Virus record (IMG/VR): IMGVR_UViG_3300042549_003970
Span: 1-24,581 of that record
DNA: 24,581 bases
Reading direction: 5' to 3' (one strand)
Source: a virus
Shown: one piece after another, positions 4,279 to 10,534 of the stretch
Layout: every line of letters starts with the position of its first letter
Position numbering within the stretch: position 1 is the first letter of the stretch
Translations under genes and position numbers: made by a program
Notes under the pieces: model-generated
What the model was told of the DNA's origin: nothing
The model's input: the letters and a program-made list of their open reading frames with translations, nothing else
Database searches by the model: none

Positions 4279-5861
4279 GAGGAGCAACGTTATGCTCTGG
4301 GATCGGAGCGCCTGAGTGCGCCGCCCCGGACATCGACTGGATCTGGTCGAGCGACATTGAGGCATTCCCGAACGCCGTCCGGGCTGTCCGATACCCTGAT
4401 AGCATTAACCTGGGCGATATGACCGCCGAGGACTTCGTTGAGCGGGCGGCTGCTGTTGGCCTGCCTGACGTGCTGGTCGCCGGGACACCGTGCCAGGCTT
4501 TCTCCATTGCCGGTCTGCGCCAGTCGCTGTTGGATGACCGCGGCAACCTGACCCTCTTATTCATACGGATATGTGATGCAATTGACGATTTACGACGCGC
4601 TGCTGGCCTCGACCCACTCTGGATCGTCTGGGAAAACGTCCCCGGCGTCCTCAGTGTCAGCGACAACGCCTTCGGCGCCCTCTTGGCGGGACTGGGCGGA
4701 CACGATGCCCCCATCCCACCGGCTGGAGGGCGTCGATGGCCTAACGCTGGTGTGGTTACTGGGCCAAGACGAGGGGTCGCCTGGCGCACTCTGGACGCCC
4801 AGCACTTCGGATTGGCGCAACGACGGCGGCGGGTCTTCTTGCTCGCTCGGGGAGGTGCTGGAAACCTCGACGGTGCCGACGCGCTACTACCTATCATCGA
4901 CAGCCTGCAGCGGCATCCTGCGCCGAGCCGCAAAACGGGGCAAGAAGTTGCCGGAACCCTTAGCAGCCGCGCTTCAGGCGGGGGCGGCGGCCCAGGAGCA
5001 GGAACAGATGAGGCCTGCGCCGGATACCTCCAAGCCATAGCGCCTACTTTGGATGCAAGTATGCACCGCAAGTACGGCTCCAATCAGTGGGTGGACAACG
5101 GCTTCGCGGTCATGTCCTCGGGGCAAGCCAATGCCGGAATGTATACGGATGGCACTACGCCGTCCCTGACGTGTCTGCATGAGGCCCCGATAGTCACCCA
5201 CGCCCTGACCACGCGGTGTAGCACTGTGTCTGAAGACGGGACTGGTCGAGGCTCGCCATTGGTGGCCACGCCTTTGCATGATCCATCCCCCACCCTTGAT
5301 GCGTCCTATCACAAAGGCGCTGGAGAGCGGAATGGGATTGAGCGGCAAATAGTCACCGTGGCGTTCACCCAAAATACCCGGGACGAGGTCCGCTTGATCA
5401 ACGGCGATGGTCAGATCGCTGGCGCTCTGGCAGCACAGCCGGGGATGAAGCAGACCACCTATGTCTCTGAAACAGCCCGCAGCCTAACCGCTCGTCATGA
5501 CGGAAGCCCTTGCGATGACCGGGGGCCGAACATCGTTGCCACGCCCATTGCCTTTCAGTCATCTCAGTCGGGCGTCAGGGCTGGCGAACTCCACGCAACG
5601 CTGGACTCAAACAACGGCAGCCGCCGCCATAATGGCGTCATCTCACAATCAACGGTCCGCCGCCTGACCCCGCGGGAGTGCGAGCGCCTACAAGGCTTCC
5701 CAGACGATTGGACGTTGATTGAATTGCCACTAAAATCTCGACAGACGAGAGTGCGCTGGGCCGCTGATGCCCCCAGGTACAAGGCCCTGGGTAATTCAAT
5801 GGCGGTGCCGGTGATGAAATACATTCTCGACCGGATCAAGCTGGTCAATGAAAGGACATGA
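4275..5861 (+). CDS. dcm: DNA (cytosine-5) methyltransferase
   Basis: A 528-aa enzyme that transfers a methyl group from SAM to C5 of cytosine, probably protecting phage DNA or evading restriction. Motif I is LCSGIGAPE (6-14), motif IV GTPCQAFSIAG with catalytic C73, motif VI WENVPG (119-124), motif VIII QRRRRVF (182-188), motif IX RRLTPRECERLQGFPDDW near the C-terminus, and motif X KALGNSMAVPV. Between VIII and IX lies an unusually long variable region of about 270 residues. It has degenerate repeated units built round (P/A)TLD(A/S) and SLT(A/C), probably an expanded target-recognition domain. The ATG overlaps the terminase small-subunit stop. Residues about 101-255 are also coded in the +1 frame by a nested gene. 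Confidence 0.92.
   Translation: MRGATLCSGIGAPECAAPDIDWIWSSDIEAFPNAVRAVRYPDSINLGDMTAEDFVERAAAVGLPDVLVAGTPCQAFSIAGLRQSLLDDRGNLTLLFIRICDAIDDLRRAAGLDPLWIVWENVPGVLSVSDNAFGALLAGLGGHDAPIPPAGGRRWPNAGVVTGPRRGVAWRTLDAQHFGLAQRRRRVFLLARGGAGNLDGADALLPIIDSLQRHPAPSRKTGQEVAGTLSSRASGGGGGPGAGTDEACAGYLQAIAPTLDASMHRKYGSNQWVDNGFAVMSSGQANAGMYTDGTTPSLTCLHEAPIVTHALTTRCSTVSEDGTGRGSPLVATPLHDPSPTLDASYHKGAGERNGIERQIVTVAFTQNTRDEVRLINGDGQIAGALAAQPGMKQTTYVSETARSLTARHDGSPCDDRGPNIVATPIAFQSSQSGVRAGELHATLDSNNGSRRHNGVISQSTVRRLTPRECERLQGFPDDWTLIELPLKSRQTRVRWAADAPRYKALGNSMAVPVMKYILDRIKLVNERT
4576..5040 (+). CDS. Nested +1-frame gene inside the methyltransferase; conserved phage protein family
   Basis: A 154-aa reading frame starting MQLTIYDALLASTHSGSSGK, wholly inside dcm and shifted one base. 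The ATG at 4,576 (or GTG at 4,573) follows GGATATGTG, similar to this phage's repeated GGAGATATGA leaders. The protein has GKTSPASS (19-26), W-x-x-x-WADTMPPS, TSDWRNDGGGSSCSL (77-91), then EVLETSTVPTRYYLS and ACSGILRRAAKRGKKLPEPL (110-129). The last parts match, from memory, a recurrent family of phage hypothetical proteins with PxxYxLSxxAxxGILRRAxxRGKxLP near the C-terminus. The frame therefore looks selected rather than accidental. Function unknown; the C-terminal basic helix could bind nucleic acid. Confidence 0.6.
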   Translation: MQLTIYDALLASTHSGSSGKTSPASSVSATTPSAPSWRDWADTMPPSHRLEGVDGLTLVWLLGQDEGSPGALWTPSTSDWRNDGGGSSCSLGEVLETSTVPTRYYLSSTACSGILRRAAKRGKKLPEPLAAALQAGAAAQEQEQMRPAPDTSKP

Positions 5862-5862
5862 C

Positions 5863-6132
5863 ATGATGGACGCGACCATGACTGATTTAGCGTTTGACGT
5901 TCTGATCAGCCGTATGATGAACCTCGCCAAGACCGGGACCATCTATGACCATAATGCCCAGGCCGCCAAAGAAATCGGGGAGGGCCTCGACGCCTTGGGT
6001 GGTTTGGAAGCTATGCAGACGGCCTATTATGTTTTCCGGGGCGCATGGCCTCGCCCGTTAGAAGATAGCCCGACCTTCCACCCTGCAGACTGGTTCGCCG
6101 CATGGGATGGCATCGGGGATTGGAGGATCTGA
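5863..6132 (+). CDS. 89-aa phage protein, function unknown
   Basis: Starts MMDATMTDLAFDVLISRMMN. The ATG at 5,863 is preferred because AAAGGA (5,851-5,856) lies six bases upstream; an in-frame ATG at 5,848 would overlap dcm. The N-terminal half is helical and Met-rich, the central part reads KEIGEGLDALGGLEAMQTAY, and the C-terminal part is Trp-rich (FRGAWPRPLEDSPTF, WFAAWDGIGDWRI). It begins one base after the methyltransferase stop and overlaps the next tiny gene by one base, so all three are probably one transcription and translation unit. No family is recognised. Confidence 0.7.
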   Translation: MMDATMTDLAFDVLISRMMNLAKTGTIYDHNAQAAKEIGEGLDALGGLEAMQTAYYVFRGAWPRPLEDSPTFHPADWFAAWDGIGDWRI

Positions 6133-6230
6133 TGGACCATATGGCCGCTTACATCACGATGGGCATCATTGCCGTCCCGACCATCATCATCCTTGTCCTC
6201 GTCGCCGATGGGTGGGATGGATGGCGCTGA
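6132..6230 (+). CDS. 32-aa membrane microprotein
   Basis: Reads MDHMAAYITMGIIAVPTIII then LVLVADGWDGWR. One hydrophobic helix (about residues 5-25) is followed by a short Trp/Asp tail. The translation signal is excellent: GGAGG six bases before ATG, with the ATG overlapping the preceding stop (TGATG). The 3' end overlaps the terminase large-subunit start by ten bases. It is likely a real small inner-membrane protein; it may also serve mainly to couple translation into terL, whose own Shine-Dalgarno is poor. Confidence 0.6.
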   Translation: MDHMAAYITMGIIAVPTIIILVLVADGWDGWR

Positions 6231-7897
6231 TCACCCTGGACGGCGCCCTGCTGGACAGTGAGCAGACACTGCGAGACATCGACCGCGCAGACTGCGAGGA
6301 GGATCTGTACACCTTCCTGCAGTACGCCTGGCGCTGGATGGACCCGGCCCCCTTCACTCCAGGGTGGTGCATCGAGGCTCTGGCAGAACACCTGCAAGCT
6401 GTAACTGACGGACAAATACGCCGTTTGGTTGTTAACATCCCGCCCCGGTGCAGCAAGTCCTCAGTGACCTCAGTAGCCTGGCCCGCATGGACATGGGCGC
6501 AGGGATACAAGTCCCCGACCAGCGGCCCCGGCGTCCAATTTCTTACAGCGTCATACGCTGGGCAGCTAAGTTTGAGGGATAACGTCAAGTCCAGGCGCCT
6601 GATTGAGAGCCCGTGGTATCAGAGCCTCTGGGGGGACAGGTTCAGTCTGACCAGCGACCAGAACACCAAGGGTCGATACGATAACGACCAGGGCGGGGTC
6701 AGGCTGGCGACCTCAGTAGGGTCAGCCGTGACGGGCGAAGGCGCGTCAGTCATTCTCATCGATGACCCGAACGGCGCACAGGACGCAGTCTCAGAGGCCG
6801 TGATCGAGAGCACCTTGGAGTGGTGGACCAGCGCAATGAGCACGCGCCTCAACGACCCTAAGACGGGAGCGTATGTGGTCATCCAGCAGCGCCTCGCCGA
6901 GCAGGATCTGTCCGGGTATCTGCTGGACAAGCAGGGCCAGGATTATGTCCACCTATGCCTGCCGATGCGCTATGAGCGGGACCGCAGCTTCTCGACCCTG
7001 ATCGGCTGGAAAGATCCCCGCACTGAAGAGGGCGAGCTTCTGTGGCCGGAACGCTTCGGCGAGGCCGAGGTTAAGTCCCTGGAGAGTGAACTAGGGCCAT
7101 GGGCCGCAGCAGGGCAGCTACAGCAGCGCCCGTCCCCAAAGGGCGGTGGCGTGATCCAGCGCCAGTGGTGGCAGCCGTGGGATGACGTGGCCTATCCGCC
7201 CATGGAGTTCATCATCGCCAGCCTCGACACGGCTTATACGACCAAGACCAACAACGACTTCAGCGCCCTGACGATCTGGGGCGTGTTCAGCGGAGCCAAG
7301 GCCATTCCGGCGACCAGGTTCGTGCGGCACGACGGCGGCTCAGTGGACTATGAGGAAAGCCAGGGCCGGTTTGATGCTGCCTCCCAAGCGCACTTCCCGA
7401 CTGCTCGCATGGGCGGCGGCGATCTGCCCAGGGTGATGCTGATGGACGCCTGGCAGGAGCGGCTCGAGCTTCATGAACTGGTTGAGAGGGTCTCGGTCAC
7501 CTGTCGCAAAATGAAGGTTGACCGGCTGCTCATTGAGAATAAGGCCGCGGGGCATTCAGTGGCCCAAGAGATCCGCCGCCTGTACGGGCATGAGGACTGG
7601 GCCGTGCAGCTAATCGACCCCGGCAGCCAAGACAAGCTCGCCAGGCTCTACAGCATCCAGCACCTCTTCGCCGAGGGCATGATACATGCTCCAGATCGGA
7701 GGTTTGCTGATCAGGTAATCACCCAGGTGGAGGCATTTCCCAAGGGCAAGCACGACGATCTGGTCGATACTGTCTCCATGGCCCTGCGTCATATGCGTGA
7801 CTTGGGCCTGTTAGTACGCGCGCCGGAATGGGCGAGCGAAGTCCATGACTCAATGAAACATAAGGGCAGTGCCCCGGCGCCGCTCTACCCGACATGA
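6221..7897 (+). CDS. terL: Terminase large subunit (packaging ATPase and nuclease)
   Basis: A 558-aa motor that cuts concatemers and pumps DNA through the portal using ATP. The N-terminal ATPase has a Walker A-like loop PPRCSKS (74-80), Walker B VILIDD (177-182) and a coupling motif YVVIQQRLAEQDLSGYLL (219-236). The C-terminal RNase H-like nuclease has SLDTAY (D336), LLIENKAAG (E439) and HDDLVD (511-516). Most relatives read PPRHGKS or PPRTMKS, so this loop is a variant. ATG at 6,221 was chosen because it begins where homology-like sequence starts; upstream in-frame codons lie inside other genes. It overlaps the microprotein gene, and translation is probably coupled to it. Confidence 0.93.
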   Translation: MALITLDGALLDSEQTLRDIDRADCEEDLYTFLQYAWRWMDPAPFTPGWCIEALAEHLQAVTDGQIRRLVVNIPPRCSKSSVTSVAWPAWTWAQGYKSPTSGPGVQFLTASYAGQLSLRDNVKSRRLIESPWYQSLWGDRFSLTSDQNTKGRYDNDQGGVRLATSVGSAVTGEGASVILIDDPNGAQDAVSEAVIESTLEWWTSAMSTRLNDPKTGAYVVIQQRLAEQDLSGYLLDKQGQDYVHLCLPMRYERDRSFSTLIGWKDPRTEEGELLWPERFGEAEVKSLESELGPWAAAGQLQQRPSPKGGGVIQRQWWQPWDDVAYPPMEFIIASLDTAYTTKTNNDFSALTIWGVFSGAKAIPATRFVRHDGGSVDYEESQGRFDAASQAHFPTARMGGGDLPRVMLMDAWQERLELHELVERVSVTCRKMKVDRLLIENKAAGHSVAQEIRRLYGHEDWAVQLIDPGSQDKLARLYSIQHLFAEGMIHAPDRRFADQVITQVEAFPKGKHDDLVDTVSMALRHMRDLGLLVRAPEWASEVHDSMKHKGSAPAPLYPT

Positions 7898-7907
7898 AAG
7901 ATATGAC

Positions 7908-8351
7908 ATGGTCGTGCCGTACCCCGAACCAACCGACAAGTGGGACCAGAGATTCCTGGCCCTCGCCCAGCACTTCGCCGCTTGGTCCAAAGACCCCTCA
8001 ACCAAGGTCGGGGCCGTCATCGTGGACAAGCGCCGCCGCATCCTAAGCTCTGGCTACAACGGCTTCCCGGCGGGCATCCCCGATGTCGCCCTGGAGCACC
8101 GCGACTATAAGTACCCCCGCATCATCCACGCTGAGACAAACGCCCTGCTGTTCGCCACCGCCCCCCTGGTGGGCGCCACGCTGTACGTCTGGCCTATGCC
8201 GCCCTGCTCGCACTGCGCCGGATCAATCATCCAGGCCGGCATTGAGCGAGTGGTGTCGCCCCCTGCTGGCGAGCGGTGGGAGGAAAGCTGCCGCATTGGC
8301 CTGGAGATGTTTAATCGAGCCGGCATCCGCGTTGAGGAGATCGAGCTATGA
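7908..8351 (+). CDS. dcd: dCMP deaminase
   Basis: A 147-aa zinc enzyme converting dCMP to dUMP, the substrate of thymidylate synthase. The zinc site is visible: HAE (74-76, with the proton-shuttling Glu) and PPCSHC (C100, C103). Other family signatures are WSKDPSTKVGAVIVD (26-40) and SSGYNGFPAGIPD (47-59). Length is typical for phage dCMP deaminases. The start follows AAAGATATGAC, a weaker form of the repeated leader, ten bases after the terL stop. The stop overlaps the thyX ATG by four bases (ATGA), matching the pathway order deaminase then synthase. The gene symbol is a functional label only. Confidence 0.88.
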   Translation: MVVPYPEPTDKWDQRFLALAQHFAAWSKDPSTKVGAVIVDKRRRILSSGYNGFPAGIPDVALEHRDYKYPRIIHAETNALLFATAPLVGATLYVWPMPPCSHCAGSIIQAGIERVVSPPAGERWEESCRIGLEMFNRAGIRVEEIEL

Positions 8352-8992
8352 TCGTTCACTCGTTCCCCACGCTCGACGATGACCTGACGGTGGTCAACGC
8401 CGCCCGGGCATCGTTCGGCAAGGAGAAGGCCGTCTTCGACGAGGCGGACGCCAAGCTGATCCGCTATCTCGCCAAGCACCAGCACATCATGCCGTTCGCC
8501 CATCCGCACATCCGGTTTAGGATCAGCGCACCGATCTTTGTGGCCCGCCAGCTTGCCAAGCATCAGGTCGGCGGCGTCTGGTCTGAGGAGAGCCGCCGGT
8601 ATGTGGATGATGAGCCGACCGTCCATACGCCTGACCAGTGGCGAGGCAGGGCCGACAACGTGAAGCAGGGGTCTGGCGGGCCGCTTGATGATGGCGATAC
8701 ATACATCTGCAACCGCGCGTACAACGCGGCAGTGGGCATTGCCACGGAGGCTTATTACACGTTGCTGGAGCATGGCGTTGCCCCTGAGATGGCCCGGGGC
8801 GTGCTGCCGCTGGCATCCATGACAACGTGGATCTGGACTGGAAGCCTGCTGTTCTTCTCCCGGGTCTGCAAGCTGCGCCTCGACGCCCACGCCCAGGCGG
8901 AAACCCGCGAGGTCGCGGAGAAGATCGCATATGAGTGCGCCAAGGTGTTCCCTGTGTCTTGGGCAGCCCTGATGGCCGCCGGTAAGGAGTGA
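8348..8992 (+). CDS. thyX: FAD-dependent thymidylate synthase
   Basis: A 214-aa flavoenzyme that methylates dUMP to dTMP with methylene-tetrahydrofolate and NADPH. The region ARQLAKHQVG followed by WSEESRRY (66-85) corresponds to the ThyX signature RHRxxSxNExSxRY; the RHR is replaced by KHQ, a form I recall from phage ThyX. Other supports are MPFAHPHIRFRISAPIFV upstream of the motif, MARGVLPLASMTTWIWTGSL and the C-terminal LRLDAHAQAETREVA, which carries the conserved Arg and AQxE. The last residues, KVFPVSWAALM, are encoded by a 40-base stretch that reappears at 9,844-9,883. It is translationally coupled to the deaminase. Confidence 0.9.
   Translation: MIVHSFPTLDDDLTVVNAARASFGKEKAVFDEADAKLIRYLAKHQHIMPFAHPHIRFRISAPIFVARQLAKHQVGGVWSEESRRYVDDEPTVHTPDQWRGRADNVKQGSGGPLDDGDTYICNRAYNAAVGIATEAYYTLLEHGVAPEMARGVLPLASMTTWIWTGSLLFFSRVCKLRLDAHAQAETREVAEKIAYECAKVFPVSWAALMAAGKE
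8937..8976 (+). repeat. Direct repeat copy 1 (3' end of thyX)
   Basis: This 40-base segment at the end of thyX matches 9,844-9,883 at 38 of 40 positions. The repeats bracket the PP-loop gene. Confidence 0.9.
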
Positions 8993-8995
8993 GTG

Positions 8996-9832
8996 ATGAG
9001 CCCGTACCGGATTGAAGGGCCAGCGTTGATTTCATTTAGCGGAGGGCGCACCAGCGGCTATATGCTCAAGCAAATGATAGATGCGTGGGGCGGCGCGCTG
9101 CCTGATGACGTGATCCCCGTCTTTGCAAACACGGGCAAGGAACGGCCTGAGACGCTGGACTTTGTCAGGGACTGTGGTGAGCGGTGGGGTGTGAAGATTG
9201 TCTGGCTGGAGTGGCGTGACGGGCCATCTAAGCAGCGGTTTATTGAGGTTTCGCATGAGGCGGCATCTCGAAACGGCGAGCCGTTCACCGCCCTCATCGA
9301 CAAGAAGGGCTACCTTCCTAATCCGGTCACGCGCTTCTGCACGTCAGAACTAAAGATCCGGGTGATGCGCGACTTCGCCATGTCCCTTGGGTGGACAAAT
9401 TGGACAAACGTGATCGGCTTAAGGGCTGACGAGCCGCGACGGGTCGCAAAGTCTAGGAATAATAGAGACCGCTGGGACAACGCCACCCCGCTTTCCGCTG
9501 CTATGGTCACCAAGGCGGATGTCGCAGAGTTCTGGCAAAGTCAGCCCTTTGATCTTGCCCTGGAGAATGTTGGGGGCAAAACGCCTGCCGGGAATTGCGA
9601 CCTTTGCTTCCTGAAGGGAGCGGCGACGATCTCTGGCCTGATCGCGCAAGATCCTGCGCTAGCGGACTGGTGGATTGCTACTGAGGCGGCCAGCCGCGCC
9701 AGTCGCGCATCAGGCGGGACTTTCAGGAAAGACCGGCCAAACTACGCTGCGCTCAAGCGGGCTGTCCTCGCCCAGATGCCATTGGACTTTGGCGACATGG
9801 ACACGCTTGATGATTGCGCTTGTACTGAATGA
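8996..9832 (+). CDS. PP-loop ATPase, PAPS reductase/DndC-like
   Basis: A 278-aa protein of the adenine-nucleotide alpha-hydrolase (PP-loop) superfamily, which activates substrates by adenylation with release of pyrophosphate. The ATP loop is LISFSGGRTSGYML (11-24). FANTGKERPETLDFV (43-57) is the following PAPS reductase-family motif, and FCTSELK (114-120) the substrate-side Cys motif. C201-x2-C204 (GNCDLCFLKG) and a terminal CAC (274-276) could bind metal or an Fe-S cluster. Phage members are usually of unknown role; suggestions include sulfur metabolism and thio-modification of nucleic acid. ATG at 8,996 follows AAGGAG by six bases. The gene lies between two copies of the thyX tail. Confidence 0.82.
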   Translation: MSPYRIEGPALISFSGGRTSGYMLKQMIDAWGGALPDDVIPVFANTGKERPETLDFVRDCGERWGVKIVWLEWRDGPSKQRFIEVSHEAASRNGEPFTALIDKKGYLPNPVTRFCTSELKIRVMRDFAMSLGWTNWTNVIGLRADEPRRVAKSRNNRDRWDNATPLSAAMVTKADVAEFWQSQPFDLALENVGGKTPAGNCDLCFLKGAATISGLIAQDPALADWWIATEAASRASRASGGTFRKDRPNYAALKRAVLAQMPLDFGDMDTLDDCACTE

Positions 9833-9843
9833 ACCACTGATCC

Positions 9844-9883
9844 GCGCCAAGGTCTTCCCTGTGTCTTGGGAAGCCCTGATGGC
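9844..9883 (+). repeat. Direct repeat copy 2 (stray thyX 3' end)
   Basis: It matches 8,937-8,976 at 38 of 40 bases and lies between the PP-loop gene and the membrane-protein gene, outside any intact gene. Confidence 0.9.
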
Positions 9884-9890
9884 TGACTAA
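9844..9890 (+). pseudogene. thyX: Relic of a thyX C-terminus
   Basis: In frame this reads RAKVFPVSWEALMAD and a TAA stop, against CAKVFPVSWAALMAAGKE at the end of the intact ThyX. The ending PVSWEALM is, from memory, also the commoner family form. No start codon or upstream ThyX sequence remains; the frame just upstream is unrelated. It looks like the original 3' end of thyX, left behind when the PP-loop gene with its own thyX tail was gained, or the scar of a duplication. Confidence 0.65.
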
Positions 9891-9901
9891 CGGAGGTAGA
9901 G

Positions 9902-10162
9902 ATGCAAAGCTCAAAGGTCATAACCACGATCCTGATGATCGTTGTCACCATGCTAGCCATAGTGGTCGGCAGCGTTGTGTTCGTGATGCTAGTCGCTCTG
10001 TTTGATGAGCGCGTCAACAACGACGAGATCTTCAAATTGATCGGCCCAGCATTCAATATGATCGTCGGCGCATTCGTTGGCTTGTTGGGCGGCATCAGCA
10101 TCAGCCGTCCCCGCAAAGACCCTGATGGGGGTTCGTCTAATGGTAGTGATAGCGGCCTTTGA
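9902..10162 (+). CDS. Two-span small membrane protein (possible holin-like), 3' end inside tRNA
   Basis: An 86-aa protein starting MQSSKVITTILMIVVTMLAI. Two hydrophobic helices are clear, about residues 6-33 and 47-66, joined by an acidic segment (FDERVNNDEIF) and followed by a charged tail RPRKDPDGGSSNGSDSGL. Size and two-helix shape allow a holin, but no endolysin is visible nearby and the call is open. GGAGG five bases before ATG fixes the start. The last 12 codons and the TGA stop lie within the tRNA-Gln gene; the stop is formed from anticodon-loop bases. The Gly/Ser-rich tail is therefore probably a by-product of the tRNA sequence. Confidence 0.75.
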   Translation: MQSSKVITTILMIVVTMLAIVVGSVVFVMLVALFDERVNNDEIFKLIGPAFNMIVGAFVGLLGGISISRPRKDPDGGSSNGSDSGL

Positions 10163-10200
10163 AGCCGAAGATCGGGGTTCGAGTCCCTGACCCCCAGCCA
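10126..10200 (+). tRNA. tRNA-Gln (anticodon UUG), CCA encoded
   Basis: A full cloverleaf can be drawn. Acceptor TGGGGGT (10,126-10,132) pairs with ACCCCCA, followed by discriminator G and an encoded CCA. The D arm is GTC/GAT with a loop containing GG. The anticodon arm is CGGC/GCCG around CTTTGAA, giving UUG for Gln (CAA codons); the outermost anticodon-stem pair is a G-A mismatch. The T arm is CGGGG/CCCTG with loop TTCGAGT. The first 37 bases overlap the 3' end of the membrane-protein gene on the same strand. Phage tRNAs often supplement codons that are rare in the host; CAA is a likely candidate in a GC-rich host. Confidence 0.85.
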
Positions 10201-10229
10201 GCTATAACCCCATATAACCGGGTATAAAT

Positions 10230-10457
10230 ATGCATACTCTACAGCAGTTGAACCCGCCGATACCGATGGAGACGCCCAGGGGCAAGGCACTGGCGCACAT
10301 GGTCATTGACTACGGGCCAGAGTTTGACTTGCTCTGGGTGTGCTTTGATGACGCAACGGGAGAGTGCTGGACGTGGGCAAACAGCCTGATCCGAGCACAG
10401 AAGAACATCACGATGGGCAGGCATACCGGCCCCAGAGAGGAGAGCAAACATGGCTGA
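10230..10457 (+). CDS. 75-aa conserved phage protein, function unknown
   Basis: Starts MHTLQQLNPPIPMETPRGKA. The N-terminal PPIPxxTPRGKALAHMVIDY, the central FDLLWVCFDDATGECWTWAN and the SLIRAQKNITMGR ending match a small phage protein type I recall as widespread and uncharacterised, probably a compact beta barrel. No good Shine-Dalgarno is seen before the ATG (only GGGTATAAAT), so expression may be low. It begins 30 bases after the tRNA. Its end overlaps the next microprotein gene by eight bases. Confidence 0.7.
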   Translation: MHTLQQLNPPIPMETPRGKALAHMVIDYGPEFDLLWVCFDDATGECWTWANSLIRAQKNITMGRHTGPREESKHG

Positions 10458-10533
10458 TCTTGCCCTGCTGATGATCGGATGTGTTACAATACTGGCTATC
10501 GCCTATATGGCGACAAGCACTGGAAGGAAATGA
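10450..10533 (+). CDS. 27-aa membrane microprotein
   Basis: Reads MADLALLMIGCVTILAIAYM then ATSTGRK. It is a single hydrophobic helix with a short positive tail. GAGGAG eight bases upstream is a good Shine-Dalgarno, and the frame overlaps the preceding stop and ends one base before the next ATG at 10,535. These signals support translation. It may be a true membrane peptide or a coupling leader. It is similar in style, not in sequence, to the microprotein before terL. Confidence 0.5.
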   Translation: MADLALLMIGCVTILAIAYMATSTGRK

Positions 10534-10534
10534 T

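Noticed and set aside
4229-5083. 284-codon minus-strand frame opposite the methyltransferase
   Set aside because: It is Pro/Arg/Ser-rich shadow sequence with no ribosome site and no recognisable motif, unlike the nested plus-strand frame.
5848-5862. Earlier ATG for the 89-aa gene after dcm
   Set aside because: It would overlap the methyltransferase end and has no Shine-Dalgarno, whereas the ATG at 5,863 follows AAAGGA.
10201-10229. TATA-rich stretch after the tRNA as a promoter
   Set aside because: There are TATAA-like strings but no suitable -35 at the right distance; the tRNA 3' end occupies that place.
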